Counted from the first letter of the stretch, positions 27,738 to 37,893 are shown. The stretch is 64,000 bases of DNA from an uncultured Vibrio sp. (GCA_947504195.1 CANNGN010000013.1:36124-100123); one strand, 5' to 3'. Notes: generated from the sequence alone by a model not told the origin. Translations and numbers: made by a program.

Positions 27738-29477
27738 TTATCGAGCTTCAATATGCTCAATCATAAGTTGAAGAGTTTGATTACCCCGAAACTCATTAAT
27801 ATCGAGTCGATAGGCTAACTGAATGGTTTTTACGGCAGGATCTGGCCAACGACGAACATCAATATTAAACGCAATAGCATCGATCATTTTGTTGGTCGAG
27901 AAGCCTTTATGTAGAGGCTCTAGCATCAATTTCAAATGACTGCCCCCTACCAATTTCTGATGTAAGACTTTAAACTCCCCATCAAAAATAGGTTCAGGGA
28001 ACGACTGCCCCCAAGGCCCACCAGCCCGAAGAATTTCCGCCGTACTCAGTGAAAACTCTTCTGGAGCTAATTCCCCATCGCTCATAATAATGCCTTTTAA
28101 CGCACTCTCATCAATAGATTGCCGCACGACTTGATCAAACAGAGCAACGAACTGTTGATAGTTTTCTTCTTTAATACTTAAACCTGCAGCCATAGCATGA
28201 CCGCCAAATTTAAGAATAATACCGGGGTTTTGGGTATCAATAAGGTCGAGCGCATCTCGCATATGGAGTCCAGAAATAGAACGACAAGAGCCTTTTAAAA
28301 TCCCCTCTCCGCCATCGGCAAACGCAATCACAGGCCGGTGATAAGTGTCTTTAATCCGAGATGCGAGAATACCTATCACACCTTGGTGCCAGTCTCGCTG
28401 AAACAATACAATGCCATAAGGAAGGTCATGTTTTTCGCCAAATTGAAGTCGTTCACAAAATGCGAGTGCTTCCTGCTTCATCCCTTGCTCGATATCACGA
28501 CGAGTTTGATTTAACCCATCGAGCTCACTGGCCATTCTTCGAGCAGCATGAATATCATTACACATTAGCAGTTCGACTCCGAATGACATGTCATCCAGAC
28601 GTCCAGCAGCATTAATTCTAGGGCCGAGTGCAAAACCAAAATCCGCTGCAACCAAACGTCGAGCATCTCGTTTCGCAATTTCAATCAATGCTTGAATGCC
28701 AGGTCTCGCCTTGCCTGCTCGAATTCGTTGCAATCCTTGATGAACGAGAATTCGATTATTTTCATCCAATGGCACAACATCCGCGACCGTGCCTAATGCA
28801 ACCAAATCAATCAGTTCCATCAGTTTCGGCTCTCTCACACCTTGAGCTTGAAACCAACCGGATTGACGCATCGCCACACATAATGCCATCATCAAATAGA
28901 ATGCGACACCAACACCCGCAAGCGCTTTTGAAGGAAAATGACAATCGGGTAAATTAGGATTCACCATCGCATCGGCATTTGGCATGACACTACCCGGCAA
29001 ATGATGGTCGGTCACCACAGTCACCAAGCCTTTCTCTTTAGCATAACTAACGCCATCGATAGAAGACACGCCATTGTCCACGGTCATAATAAACTCTGCA
29101 CCAAGCTCAATAGCTTGGTCGACAACGTCGGGGCTGAGGCCATATCCATCTTCAAAACGATTAGGCACCAAGTAATCGACATTATTGCTACCTAGCATGC
29201 GCAACGCCAATACCGAGAGTGCAGAGCTCGTCGCACCATCGGCATCAAAGTCGCCAACAACAATAATTCGTTGTTGCTGCTTTATGGCTTCGAACAGCAA
29301 TTCTACGGCACGATCAATACCATGTAATTTTTGATAGCTATGAAGTGAACGTACTCCGTTATCAAGTTGCTGCTCATTTTCCACACCTCGACTGGAATAA
29401 ATCTGCCTGAGCAGCGTCGGTATTGAGTCTGGTAATGAATGATCTTCTACCTTCGTGCGTCGCTGAATTTCTATCAT
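27738..29477 (-). CDS. recJ: Single-stranded-DNA-specific exonuclease RecJ
   Basis: 5'-3' single-strand exonuclease for recombination and mismatch repair. DHH phosphoesterase motifs are FDADGATSSA, VTVDNGVS and VVTDHHLPG; the C-terminal DHHA1 motif is FGGHAMAAGLSI. 579 aa, normal length. Last of the xerD-dsbC-recJ unit; 11-base gaps to each neighbour indicate an operon, the same order as in E. coli. Confidence 0.97.
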   Translation of the reverse strand: MIEIQRRTKVEDHSLPDSIPTLLRQIYSSRGVENEQQLDNGVRSLHSYQKLHGIDRAVELLFEAIKQQQRIIVVGDFDADGATSSALSVLALRMLGSNNVDYLVPNRFEDGYGLSPDVVDQAIELGAEFIMTVDNGVSSIDGVSYAKEKGLVTVVTDHHLPGSVMPNADAMVNPNLPDCHFPSKALAGVGVAFYLMMALCVAMRQSGWFQAQGVREPKLMELIDLVALGTVADVVPLDENNRILVHQGLQRIRAGKARPGIQALIEIAKRDARRLVAADFGFALGPRINAAGRLDDMSFGVELLMCNDIHAARRMASELDGLNQTRRDIEQGMKQEALAFCERLQFGEKHDLPYGIVLFQRDWHQGVIGILASRIKDTYHRPVIAFADGGEGILKGSCRSISGLHMRDALDLIDTQNPGIILKFGGHAMAAGLSIKEENYQQFVALFDQVVRQSIDESALKGIIMSDGELAPEEFSLSTAEILRAGGPWGQSFPEPIFDGEFKVLHQKLVGGSHLKLMLEPLHKGFSTNKMIDAIAFNIDVRRWPDPAVKTIQLAYRLDINEFRGNQTLQLMIEHIEAR

Positions 29478-29488
29478 AAATATCTACT

Positions 29489-30223
29489 TTAAAGATTTTC
29501 CAAACGTTCCAGTAAAGTCTGAGGTGGAAGATATCCACCTAGCATTGAACCATCAGGTAAAAAGATTGCAGGAGTACCTTGGACTCCCAATGTATGTCCA
29601 AGGTTATAATGATTTGGAACCTTACTCTTACAGGCTTCGTCAGAAATAGGTTGGGGAAGCTTTTGGTGGGCTTTCGCGTCGTTCATCGCTTTTTTTGGAT
29701 CTTCAGCACACCAGATATCAGCCATCACGTTAGCCACCTCGTTATTCAAGCCTTGACGTGGGAAAGCCAAATATCGAACCGTAATCCCCAACGCATTGTA
29801 TTCACTCATCTGGCTGTGAAGTTTTACACAATAGCCACAAGTAATGTCTGTAAAAACAGTCACAGCGAATTTCTCATTTTCAGCTTTGTATTCGATCATA
29901 TCATCACGATATTCCGCAATCGCTTTTGCATTAAGTGGGGCCTGACGTTTCGCTAATACGTTAGTGAGATTGCCGCTTTCATCGAGATGATAAAGTGTCC
30001 CAGAGATAAAATATTCCCCGTCAGAGGTGGTAAATAAAACACCTTGGTTTGTATTTAATTCAAGTAAACCATCAACATCTGAAGGCTTAACTTCTAAGAC
30101 CTCCACACCAATTTCTGCCAATTTTTCTTTTATACTGTCACCGGTATCAGCCCAAGCAAAACTCGATGTTAACAATACAATGACGGCTGAAATGGTAGAA
30201 AGTAGTTGGCGTAAAATACGCAT
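29489..30223 (-). CDS. dsbC: Periplasmic thiol:disulfide isomerase DsbC
   Basis: Corrects wrongly paired disulfides in exported proteins. The signal peptide ends at SSFAWA (about residue 25). An N-terminal dimerisation domain and a thioredoxin fold with the CGYC active site (about 134-137) follow, with a cis-proline GTPAIFLPDG near the end. 244 aa. Between xerD and recJ. Other exported Cys proteins in the window (the bufferin precursors) are not necessarily its substrates. Confidence 0.96.
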   Translation of the reverse strand: MRILRQLLSTISAVIVLLTSSFAWADTGDSIKEKLAEIGVEVLEVKPSDVDGLLELNTNQGVLFTTSDGEYFISGTLYHLDESGNLTNVLAKRQAPLNAKAIAEYRDDMIEYKAENEKFAVTVFTDITCGYCVKLHSQMSEYNALGITVRYLAFPRQGLNNEVANVMADIWCAEDPKKAMNDAKAHQKLPQPISDEACKSKVPNHYNLGHTLGVQGTPAIFLPDGSMLGGYLPPQTLLERLENL

Positions 30224-30234
30224 AAATAGTCCTC

Positions 30235-31143
30235 TTAGGCTCTTGGGTGATGTTCGCTATGAATTTGTTTTAGTCGCTCAGTAGCAACATGGGTATAAAT
30301 TTGAGTAGTTGATAAATCACTATGACCTAACAACATTTGTACAACTCGCAAGTCCGCACCATGATTAAGTAAATGCGTCGCAAAAGCATGGCGTAATACG
30401 TGAGGCGAGAGTTTTTCAACATCAATGCCCGCCACAACGGCATAATGTTTAATTCGATGCCAGAAAGTTTGTCTCGTCATCATTTGTGCTCTGCGACTTG
30501 GAAAAAGAACGTCCGAGGTTTTTTCACCTAGCAACACAGGACGACCAGATTGAATGAATTGTTCAATCCACTCAATCGCATTTTCACCCATTGGAACCAA
30601 ACGCTCTTTTCCACCTTTACCAAATACTCGAACGACACCTTGTCTTAAGCTGATGTTTTCCATCGTTAAACTGACCAACTCTGTTACCCGAAGTCCGGTA
30701 GCATAAAGCAACTCTAGCATTGCTTTATCTCTTAACTCGATGGGATCGGAAGTATTCTGGACGTTGAGCAACGTATCAACATCCGCTTCACTTAAGTCTT
30801 TCGGTAGTCGCTGCGGCAATTTAGGCGAAACCAGCAACGCGCTAGGGTCATCCACTCGCACTTTCTCGCGATGAAGATATTGAAACAAGCGACGAATAGC
30901 AGACAACATTCTTGCACGGGAAGTCTGTTTATATCCCTTCTCGAACAACCAAGCCTGATAATTCTGAAGGTCATCTAAAGAAACAACGCTGAGATAAAGT
31001 TCGTGCGACTCTAACCATTGAAGTAATTTTTGAATATCGCGGCGATAAGATAGAACGGTATTTTCCGACAAACCGCGTTCCACCCACATCGCATCTAAAA
31101 ACTGTTCAATCAGGCCTTGGTCAGGTGACACTTTCGGGTTCAC
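30235..31143 (-). CDS. xerD: Site-specific tyrosine recombinase XerD
   Basis: Resolves chromosome dimers at dif with XerC and FtsK. It has an N-terminal SAM-like domain and a catalytic domain with Arg in TGLRVTEL, the HVLRHAFATHLL box (His and Arg), GHSDLSTTQIYTH and the nucleophile Tyr. 302 aa. The position upstream of dsbC-recJ and the sequence support XerD over XerC. It is divergent from fldB. Confidence 0.95.
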   Translation of the reverse strand: MNPKVSPDQGLIEQFLDAMWVERGLSENTVLSYRRDIQKLLQWLESHELYLSVVSLDDLQNYQAWLFEKGYKQTSRARMLSAIRRLFQYLHREKVRVDDPSALLVSPKLPQRLPKDLSEADVDTLLNVQNTSDPIELRDKAMLELLYATGLRVTELVSLTMENISLRQGVVRVFGKGGKERLVPMGENAIEWIEQFIQSGRPVLLGEKTSDVLFPSRRAQMMTRQTFWHRIKHYAVVAGIDVEKLSPHVLRHAFATHLLNHGADLRVVQMLLGHSDLSTTQIYTHVATERLKQIHSEHHPRA

Positions 31144-31319
31144 TTACTCTACCACTCTCGTTTTTCCCTTTTATTTATTCTTAATAACACAAAATGTACA
31201 TAGCTAACCAACAAAGTTGTTTCAATAGTTGACAAAAAAACCTCAAGTAAGTTTCGACCTTGAGCCCTTTCCTGCTTCAGAGTACACTTCATTTATTATT
31301 TACTAGTATCCAGAACATT

Positions 31320-31838
31320 ATGAAAATTGGTCTATTTTACGGCTCCACCACCTGTTATACCGAAATGGCTGCAGAGAAAATTCGCGCAATCATCGGAGAA
31401 GAACTCGTTGATATTCATAATGTGAAAGACACCGACATAGAAACCATGGCGAATTATGATTTCTTAATTCTCGGCATTTCAACTTGGGATTTTGGCGAGA
31501 TCCAAGAAGATTGGCAAGCCATATGGGATCGCATCAAACTACCTGATCTTGAAGGAAAGCACGTTGCGCTGTTTGGCTTGGGAGACCAAGAAGGCTATGG
31601 TGAATGGTATCTTGATGCCATGGGTTTACTGCATGATGAATTGCTTAACTCTGGCGTGCGATTTTTAGGGTATTGGCCAAATGAAGGTTACGAATTTGAA
31701 GCCTCCAAAGCTCTCACCGACGACCAAGAGTTTTTCGTTGGCCTAGCATTAGATGAAGATTCCCAATATGAATTGAGTGATCAACGTATTGCGGCGTGGT
31801 GTGAGCAAATTCTTCAAGAGTACCAAGAGAGCCTTTAA
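31320..31838 (+). CDS. fldB: Flavodoxin 2
   Basis: FMN electron-transfer protein. The phosphate-binding loop YGSTTCYTEMAA starts at residue 7, the isoalloxazine loop is STWDFGEIQEDW, and the third loop is GLGDQEGYGEWY. ATG 31320 gives 172 aa, the family length; the frame is open 60 bases further upstream but has no better start. The block fldB-xerD-dsbC-recJ is the same as in E. coli. It converges with ampD with only 10 bases between stop codons. Confidence 0.93.
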   Translation: MKIGLFYGSTTCYTEMAAEKIRAIIGEELVDIHNVKDTDIETMANYDFLILGISTWDFGEIQEDWQAIWDRIKLPDLEGKHVALFGLGDQEGYGEWYLDAMGLLHDELLNSGVRFLGYWPNEGYEFEASKALTDDQEFFVGLALDEDSQYELSDQRIAAWCEQILQEYQESL

Positions 31839-31848
31839 TCTTTCAGTC

Positions 31849-32412
31849 TCAGTTTTTTAGCAACGTACGATAACGCCGCCAATCAAAGCTTAATCCTGGA
31901 TCGCTTTTCCTCAGGGGCGCAATATATTGGTGCCCAGTAATATGATTATTGGTAATCGCTGGGTATTGCTGTTGAATCGCGTGAGTAACTTCCGTTAACG
32001 CTTGATATTGCGCTTCGGTGTAAGCCACAAATTCTGTGCCTTCAAGCTCGATACCGATCGAATAATCATTACAATTAGCGCGTCCAGCAAAGCTTGATGC
32101 TCCCGCATGCCAAGCTCGTGCAGTAAAAGGAACAAACTGAACGATCTCTCCATCACGACGAATTAAACAATGTGCTGACACTTCCAAACCTGCAATAGCA
32201 CTGAAAAATGGATGTGCTTGAGGATCAAGAGTCCCACTAAACAATTGCTCGATATACGGCCCACCAAACTCACCAGGGGGTAAGCTAATATTGTGCACCA
32301 CCAGCAGTGAAATATCCGCAACAGATTGACGCTTATTATAGAAAGGAGATTCCACTTTTCTTGCCGGAGCGTACCATCCAAAATCATCAATCATGCTATT
32401 TTTCTTATCCAT
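31849..32412 (-). CDS. ampD: N-acetyl-anhydromuramyl-L-alanine amidase AmpD
   Basis: Zinc amidase that strips peptides from anhydro-muropeptides during cell-wall recycling and so influences beta-lactamase induction in species that have AmpR. Visible: LVVHNISLPPGEFGGPYIE, the zinc His in RAWHAG, and GHQYIAPLRKSDPG with the last ligands. The start could be 32412 or 32394 (MIDDFGWY); the longer frame to 32499 has no family support. ampE, its E. coli neighbour, is absent. It is divergent from nadC. Confidence 0.93.
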   Translation of the reverse strand: MDKKNSMIDDFGWYAPARKVESPFYNKRQSVADISLLVVHNISLPPGEFGGPYIEQLFSGTLDPQAHPFFSAIAGLEVSAHCLIRRDGEIVQFVPFTARAWHAGASSFAGRANCNDYSIGIELEGTEFVAYTEAQYQALTEVTHAIQQQYPAITNNHITGHQYIAPLRKSDPGLSFDWRRYRTLLKN

Positions 32413-32551
32413 ACCACGCTCTATATCATTATCCTTCAAAAATGAGTGGTTTGTTTTACTACAACCGCCCTCTTTTTTAGATTTATAGCTGAATTTCATT
32501 AACAGTCATCGTATCATGCCCACACTGTTCAAACTCGAAATAAGAAATGCG

Positions 32552-33442
32552 ATGAAAAATACTCATAATAGCCAAGCTCGCCTCGATTATCTTAAACAGC
32601 AACTTCCTCGCGATATTGCAAACTTCGTGACCGAAGCACTAAAAGAGGATCTCGGTGGTGTGCTCGACGCTAGTGCCGATATCACAGCTTCCCTTATCCC
32701 TGTCGATAAACAGAGTACGGCAATTTTAATCACTCGTGAAGCCGGCATATTTTGTGGTCAAGCTTGGACAGAAGAAGTATTCAAGCAGCTTGGAAATCAA
32801 GTAAGTATCGACTGGCACGTAAGTGATGGCGATACTCTTGTTCCCAACCAAAAAATTTGTACCTTAACGGGCCCTGCTCGAGCTTTACTTACCGGTGAAC
32901 GCAATGCAATGAACTTTATTCAGACCCTTTCTGGCTGCGCGACTATCACGGCAAAGTACGTAGAACAATTGGCAGGAACTCAATGTAAGCTACTCGATAC
33001 GCGAAAGACCATTCCTGGGCTGCGCAATGCGCTTAAATACGCAGTGACCTGTGGCGGTGGTTTCAATCATCGTATTGGTGTCTTTGATGCATATCTAATT
33101 AAAGAAAATCACATCATTGCCTGTGGTGGTATTGAACAAGCCATATCTCAAGCTAAAGCACTCAATCCAGGAAAACCTGTCGAAATTGAAACCGAGAGCT
33201 TGGAAGAGCTGCAACAAGCCATAGATGCCGGCGCTGATATCATCATGCTTGATAACTTTTCTACCGATATGATGAAAGAAGCGGTGAAGATAAATGCAGA
33301 CCGTGCCGATCTCGAAACGTCCGGCAATGTCACTCTCGAAACAATTTCGAGCTTTGCCGCTACCGGTGTCGATTATATTTCTGTTGGTGCACTGACTAAG
33401 AACATTCAGGCTCTCGATCTTTCAATGCGTCTGCAAGATTAA
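32552..33442 (+). CDS. nadC: Nicotinate-nucleotide pyrophosphorylase (quinolinate phosphoribosyltransferase)
   Basis: Makes nicotinate mononucleotide from quinolinate and PRPP in NAD synthesis. The family blocks REAGIFCG, NFIQTLSGCAT, LDTRKTIPGLR and VEIETESLEEL are intact. ATG 32552 gives 296 aa, close to E. coli NadC; the ATG at 32516 would extend into the ampD control region. nadC next to pilin genes and ampD is a conserved gammaproteobacterial arrangement. Confidence 0.96.
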   Translation: MKNTHNSQARLDYLKQQLPRDIANFVTEALKEDLGGVLDASADITASLIPVDKQSTAILITREAGIFCGQAWTEEVFKQLGNQVSIDWHVSDGDTLVPNQKICTLTGPARALLTGERNAMNFIQTLSGCATITAKYVEQLAGTQCKLLDTRKTIPGLRNALKYAVTCGGGFNHRIGVFDAYLIKENHIIACGGIEQAISQAKALNPGKPVEIETESLEELQQAIDAGADIIMLDNFSTDMMKEAVKINADRADLETSGNVTLETISSFAATGVDYISVGALTKNIQALDLSMRLQD

Positions 33443-33478
33443 ATAGAGACCACTTTACGAGTTAGCTCGAAAAATTGA

Positions 33479-33520
33479 CAGGGGGAGGTGTTTATTCAGC
33501 ATGATAAACTTCTCCCCCTA
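33479..33520. other. Strong hairpin between nadC and pilA
   Basis: Arms AGGGGGAG...GTTTAT and ATAAAC...CTCCCCCT fold into a stem of about 14 pairs with two weak pairs and an 8-base loop. No T run follows, so it is not a standard terminator. It lies 37 bases after nadC and about 93 bases before the pilA start. Confidence 0.6.
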
Positions 33521-33612
33521 TCGTATCCGCCCCACCTAGCCCTCGAATCTCATAGTAAACCTTTTCATCATCACTTCTCCCATTACCGTCACTTATGACC
33601 AAGGAGAAAGCG

Positions 33613-34047
33613 ATGTCACGCTATCGTCAACACCAACAATCGGGTTTTACCCTTATTGAGCTGCTTATTGTGGTTGCCATTATTGGGATACTGTCGGCAG
33701 TCGCCGTTCCCGCGTATCAAAACCACACCAAAACCTCAGAAGCCTCCGTTGCAGTGAGTACTGTCAGTTCATTACTTACCAATATCGACCTTTATATCCA
33801 AAACAAAGACGAATTCCCCACTGATTTAAAGGACATAGGAGCAAGCTCTAACATGACACCATTGGGCACTATTGCACTAACCCAAACTGGAACTACAGCT
33901 TATGGCACGGTCACATTTACTTTCACAACTGACGCACAACTTGATGGTAAATTCGTGACCTTTACCAAATCCGAAGATAAAGGATGGCAATGTTCGCAGG
34001 ATACGGAGGTGACATTAAAGTCATGTGCTGCGGCCACAGGCAGTTAA
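33613..34047 (+). CDS. pilA: Type IV pilin PilA
   Basis: Major-pilin-like protein of a type IV pilus. A short leader ends in Gly followed by FTLIELLIVVAIIGILSAVAVPAY, cut by prepilin peptidase after Gly and methylated on Phe; Glu5 of the mature protein is present. Two cysteines near the C terminus (WQC...KSC) form the usual D-loop. ATG 33613 behind AAGGAGAAAG is chosen over 33595. The variable C-terminal half cannot be assigned further. First gene of pilABCD. Confidence 0.95.
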   Translation: MSRYRQHQQSGFTLIELLIVVAIIGILSAVAVPAYQNHTKTSEASVAVSTVSSLLTNIDLYIQNKDEFPTDLKDIGASSNMTPLGTIALTQTGTTAYGTVTFTFTTDAQLDGKFVTFTKSEDKGWQCSQDTEVTLKSCAAATGS

Positions 34048-34053
34048 TTTGAG

Positions 34054-35757
34054 ATGAATCAGTCCAACTTACTTGAGGTGCTTAAGAAGAGTAAATTCTT
34101 AAACACCTCACAAATAGACAATATTTGCGACCTATGTAGCCAGCGGCAAATCACCTTGCCACAAGCAATCGCAAGCCAAGCGGAGATCAATACTTATTCT
34201 CTAGCTGAACATTGTGCAGCAATGTTTCAGCTAGCTCTCCACCCTGTCGACGTTCAGTCATCAACAGAGCTAATTTATGATTTAGATCTCGAAGAATTGG
34301 TTATCCGCCATCATGCAATTCCTGTCGTTCTTCAGCATAATTGGCTAACCTTAGCGGTTGTAGATCCTTGCGATCATGAAAGTATATTAGCCTTTCAATT
34401 TGCCACGGGCTTTCATATTCAACGTCAACTCTGCGATATTGCCCAAGCGATAGAACTCATCGATAGCTTGGACTCCTCCCGTCTCTCTGAACCGAAAACA
34501 CCTCTCTATCAACACACACCACCAGATCCAATGATTTCACTACCAGATATCGAGAGCACTGAGCATAATGAGGAACAATCACATTCAACGCCGATCGGAC
34601 AATATATTCACCAAATTATCCTCCATGGTGTCCAACAAGGTGCTTCAGATATCCATTTCGAGCCCTTTGAACAACACTATCGCGTACGTATGAGAATTGA
34701 TGGTCTGCTTACCACAACTCACTCTCCTGATTCACATTTAAATCGCAGACTTGCCTCGAGATTAAAATTACTTGCTCAAATCAATATTGCTGAAAAGCGA
34801 TTACCTCAAGATGGTCGAATTAAATTTTCGCTTGATCAACAACATAAGCTTGATCTACGCGTGTCTACCATACCAACACTTTGGGGCGAAAAAGTCGTTC
34901 TACGTATTCTTGGCAGCAGCCACTCACATACCCCTCTCGATAGATTAGGCTTATCGTCGGATCAACTTGAAAGCCTTCATAATCAACTGCGAGCTCCACA
35001 AGGCCTCATTCTCGTCACCGGACCGACAGGAAGTGGTAAAACCACAACATTGTACGCGGCATTACAATACCTCAATCAAGAGAGACGTAACGTTTCAACG
35101 GTAGAAGACCCGATTGAAATTCAACTATCTGGCGTCAACCAAATTCAGATCAATGAGCCCATTGGCCTCGATTTCTCTACCGTGTTACGAGCCCTATTAC
35201 GTCAAGACCCAGACATCATCATGGTCGGTGAGATTCGCGATATAGAGACAGCAAAGATGGCGGTAAGAGCAGCTCAAACTGGTCACTTGGTTCTCTCCAC
35301 ACTGCACACCAATTCCGCTTACGAAACCTTAACGAGATTGAATCAAATGGGCATTGAAAAGTACCAACTGGATGCCAGTTTAAAAATGGTGATTGCTCAA
35401 CGCTTAGTGCGAAAACTTTGTCCGCATTGCAAGTTTGAACAAATCGAAACTATCACGTCTCACACTTATGGCTTGAGCCGACATTACCTTGCAAATTCAA
35501 TTGGATGCCGCCACTGCCTATCCGGCTACCGAGGACGAGTGGGCTTGTATGATTTTTATCAACCACAACCGAAAACGAATGCACTTTCTCATCCAGGACC
35601 AAGACACTGCGAATTGTGGCAACAAGGATTATTGCTCGTTAAACAGGGGCTAACATCTCTCGAAGAACTGTCACGGGTGGTTGATCCTGATTCAAGTGCC
35701 ACACAAAACACTCAATGGAAAGACAATCATGAGCCAAACATCAATTCCAATCTATAA
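34054..35757 (+). CDS. pilB: Type IV pilus assembly ATPase PilB
   Basis: Hexameric extension motor. It has an N-terminal MshEN-like domain, Walker A GPTGSGKTT (about residue 328), the Asp box, Walker B MVGEIRD, a His box in TGHLVLSTLHTN and a C-terminal tetracysteine zinc site (CPHC ... CRHC). 567 aa. It lies 6 bases after pilA and its 3' end overlaps the pilC start by 29 bases. Confidence 0.96.
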   Translation: MNQSNLLEVLKKSKFLNTSQIDNICDLCSQRQITLPQAIASQAEINTYSLAEHCAAMFQLALHPVDVQSSTELIYDLDLEELVIRHHAIPVVLQHNWLTLAVVDPCDHESILAFQFATGFHIQRQLCDIAQAIELIDSLDSSRLSEPKTPLYQHTPPDPMISLPDIESTEHNEEQSHSTPIGQYIHQIILHGVQQGASDIHFEPFEQHYRVRMRIDGLLTTTHSPDSHLNRRLASRLKLLAQINIAEKRLPQDGRIKFSLDQQHKLDLRVSTIPTLWGEKVVLRILGSSHSHTPLDRLGLSSDQLESLHNQLRAPQGLILVTGPTGSGKTTTLYAALQYLNQERRNVSTVEDPIEIQLSGVNQIQINEPIGLDFSTVLRALLRQDPDIIMVGEIRDIETAKMAVRAAQTGHLVLSTLHTNSAYETLTRLNQMGIEKYQLDASLKMVIAQRLVRKLCPHCKFEQIETITSHTYGLSRHYLANSIGCRHCLSGYRGRVGLYDFYQPQPKTNALSHPGPRHCELWQQGLLLVKQGLTSLEELSRVVDPDSSATQNTQWKDNHEPNINSNL

Positions 35758-36952
35758 ATACCATTGGCACGGTATTTCTCCTGAGGGGAGAAAGAAACAC
35801 GGAAAGCTTATCGCGCTAACTCAACAGCAAGCAATGGCCCTATTAGCGCCACAACAGTTAATGATTACAAAAATTACTGGCCGTCGCCTGACATGGATAG
35901 AATGTATAGATCAACGTGTCACTCGCCAAGAGCGTCACCTTTTACTCCGCCAATTTGCCACCATGCTTTCCGCAGGCCTTTCTGTATTGCAAATTATTGA
36001 GTTAGCATCTTCTCAAGCAACAAAAGCAGGGTTAATTCAACTGTTAGAACGATTGCGTCAAGAGATAGCTAACGGGTCCAATATGGCAGAAGCTCTCCAT
36101 CAAAGTCACTCGTCTTTTCAAGGTGTGGTATCAGAATTGATTAAAGCTGGTGAGAGTGCTGGGCAGTTAGCAGAAGCATTTGAACGTTTAACAAGGCATA
36201 TAGAAAAACAACAGCAACTCATTACTAAAGTAAAAAAAACCATGATCTACCCTAGTGTTGTTTTGATCGTTGCTTTAGTTTTAGCCTATCTAATGCTCAC
36301 TCAGATTATTCCTAAATTTGACGCTATGTTCCGCAGCTTGGGAGCCGAATTGCCTTGGTTTACTCAAAACATTTTATCCCTTTCTCATTTTTTAACTCAA
36401 CAAGGAGGTCACGTACTCATCATCACTCTATTCATCTCACTTCTTATGCGTTCCTTGTTACGCTCGTCATCTCAATTTCAACGCATCTGGGCCTTGATAA
36501 AAACTCAGTTGCCTATCATTGGAAAATTAAATCAAAAGGCGACCATAGCTCGATTCTGCCAAACGTTATCAGCAAACTACCATTGTGGTATACCGATACT
36601 TGATGCTATCGATAGCGCGGCTCGCTCAACCAATGATCTTAAGTTTATACATACAATTTCTTCAGTAAGATCTCAACTATCAATGGGAACACCACTTCAT
36701 ACCGCACTTCGCGACACGGAGGTATTTCCAGAGTTTTCGATTCAAATTATTATGGTGGGAGAAGAGTCTGGCACGTTAGGGCAAGCATTGGATCAAACGA
36801 CAAAAATATTTGAACAAGACGTCGATAACGCTGTCGATAATCTTGAGAAATTGATAGAACCATTAGTTATCGTTACATTAGGAGCAATTGTCGGCAGTTT
36901 AGTTGTGGCAATGTATTTACCAATCTTTAACTTAATGAACGTATTAGGATAG
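35729..36952 (+). CDS. pilC: Type IV pilus inner-membrane platform protein PilC
   Basis: Polytopic GspF-fold protein that couples PilB to pilin insertion. Two T2SSF domains (about residues 65-190 and 270-395) and three hydrophobic segments; the C terminus ends in a membrane helix (LGAIVGSLVVAMYLPIFNLMNVLG). ATG 35729 with GGAAAGACAAT before it gives 407 aa and places the start inside pilB; the frame is open to 35681 but that start has no support. Confidence 0.95.
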   Translation: MSQTSIPIYKYHWHGISPEGRKKHGKLIALTQQQAMALLAPQQLMITKITGRRLTWIECIDQRVTRQERHLLLRQFATMLSAGLSVLQIIELASSQATKAGLIQLLERLRQEIANGSNMAEALHQSHSSFQGVVSELIKAGESAGQLAEAFERLTRHIEKQQQLITKVKKTMIYPSVVLIVALVLAYLMLTQIIPKFDAMFRSLGAELPWFTQNILSLSHFLTQQGGHVLIITLFISLLMRSLLRSSSQFQRIWALIKTQLPIIGKLNQKATIARFCQTLSANYHCGIPILDAIDSAARSTNDLKFIHTISSVRSQLSMGTPLHTALRDTEVFPEFSIQIIMVGEESGTLGQALDQTTKIFEQDVDNAVDNLEKLIEPLVIVTLGAIVGSLVVAMYLPIFNLMNVLG

Positions 36953-37022
36953 TATACTGATTCGCATTCGGGTGTTACTTTACCTATACCCTTGTCTTAG
37001 CAACACTTTGAGCTAATATCGA

Positions 37023-37880
37023 ATGGACGTTTTTCACAACAATATATGGTTATTCCCACTGCTTGCGACCTTAGTCGGACTAATTATCAGCAGTTTTTTA
37101 AACGTGGTAATTTATCGTCTACCCAAGATGATGGAAGTAAATTGGAAAAAAGAACTGCAAGAAGCCTTTCCTGAGCATAATATTGAACTCGATCCATCGC
37201 CTTCGCTTAATTTAAGTTTGCCGCACTCTTTTTGCCCTCATTGCCATCATAAAATTCGCCCCTGGCATAATATTCCAGTCGTTGGTTGGCTGTTATTACG
37301 AGGAAAATGTCACGATTGCCATAAACCCATTTCTGCACGCTACCCAATAGTCGAATTGCTTGGTGGAGTATTAAGTGGCGTCATAGCGGTTCATTTTGGT
37401 TTAAGCAGCTATGCCATCGCCTTAATGATATTTACTTATGTGTTGATCGCGGCCTCTTTTATCGATTTGGATACCATGCTGCTACCTGATAGCCTAACTC
37501 TACCCTTGATGTGGGCTGGTATTGCATTGTCAATCAATCAAATTTCGCCCGTTTCTTTGCAGGACTCAGTGTTAGGTGCAATGTTTGGTTATTTATCACT
37601 TTGGTCTCTCTATTGGATATTTCGTATTTTAACCGGTAAAGATGGAATGGGTTACGGTGATTTCAAACTGCTCGCCGCCTTAGGAGCTTGGCTTGGCTGG
37701 CAATCACTACCAATGGTTATTTTCGTATCATCTCTTGTTGGTGCCATCGCGGGTATTACGATGTTAATCATCAAAGGCAAAAAATTTGAAAATACGTTCC
37801 CTTTTGGTCCTTATCTAGCAATCGCTGGATGGGTCGTATTAATATGGAAATACAACATACTGAGTTGGTATTTTTCTTGA
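37023..37880 (+). CDS. pilD: Prepilin peptidase / N-methyltransferase PilD
   Basis: Aspartic membrane protease that cleaves and methylates type IV pilins and type II secretion pseudopilins. The two CxxC pairs (CPHC ... CHDC) of the cytoplasmic domain and the catalytic Asp residues in IDLDTMLLPD and GYGDFK are present, with about eight hydrophobic segments. 285 aa. It probably also serves secretion systems encoded elsewhere. Confidence 0.96.
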   Translation: MDVFHNNIWLFPLLATLVGLIISSFLNVVIYRLPKMMEVNWKKELQEAFPEHNIELDPSPSLNLSLPHSFCPHCHHKIRPWHNIPVVGWLLLRGKCHDCHKPISARYPIVELLGGVLSGVIAVHFGLSSYAIALMIFTYVLIAASFIDLDTMLLPDSLTLPLMWAGIALSINQISPVSLQDSVLGAMFGYLSLWSLYWIFRILTGKDGMGYGDFKLLAALGAWLGWQSLPMVIFVSSLVGAIAGITMLIIKGKKFENTFPFGPYLAIAGWVVLIWKYNILSWYFS

Positions 37881-37893
37881 TGAGGGAAAGTAC

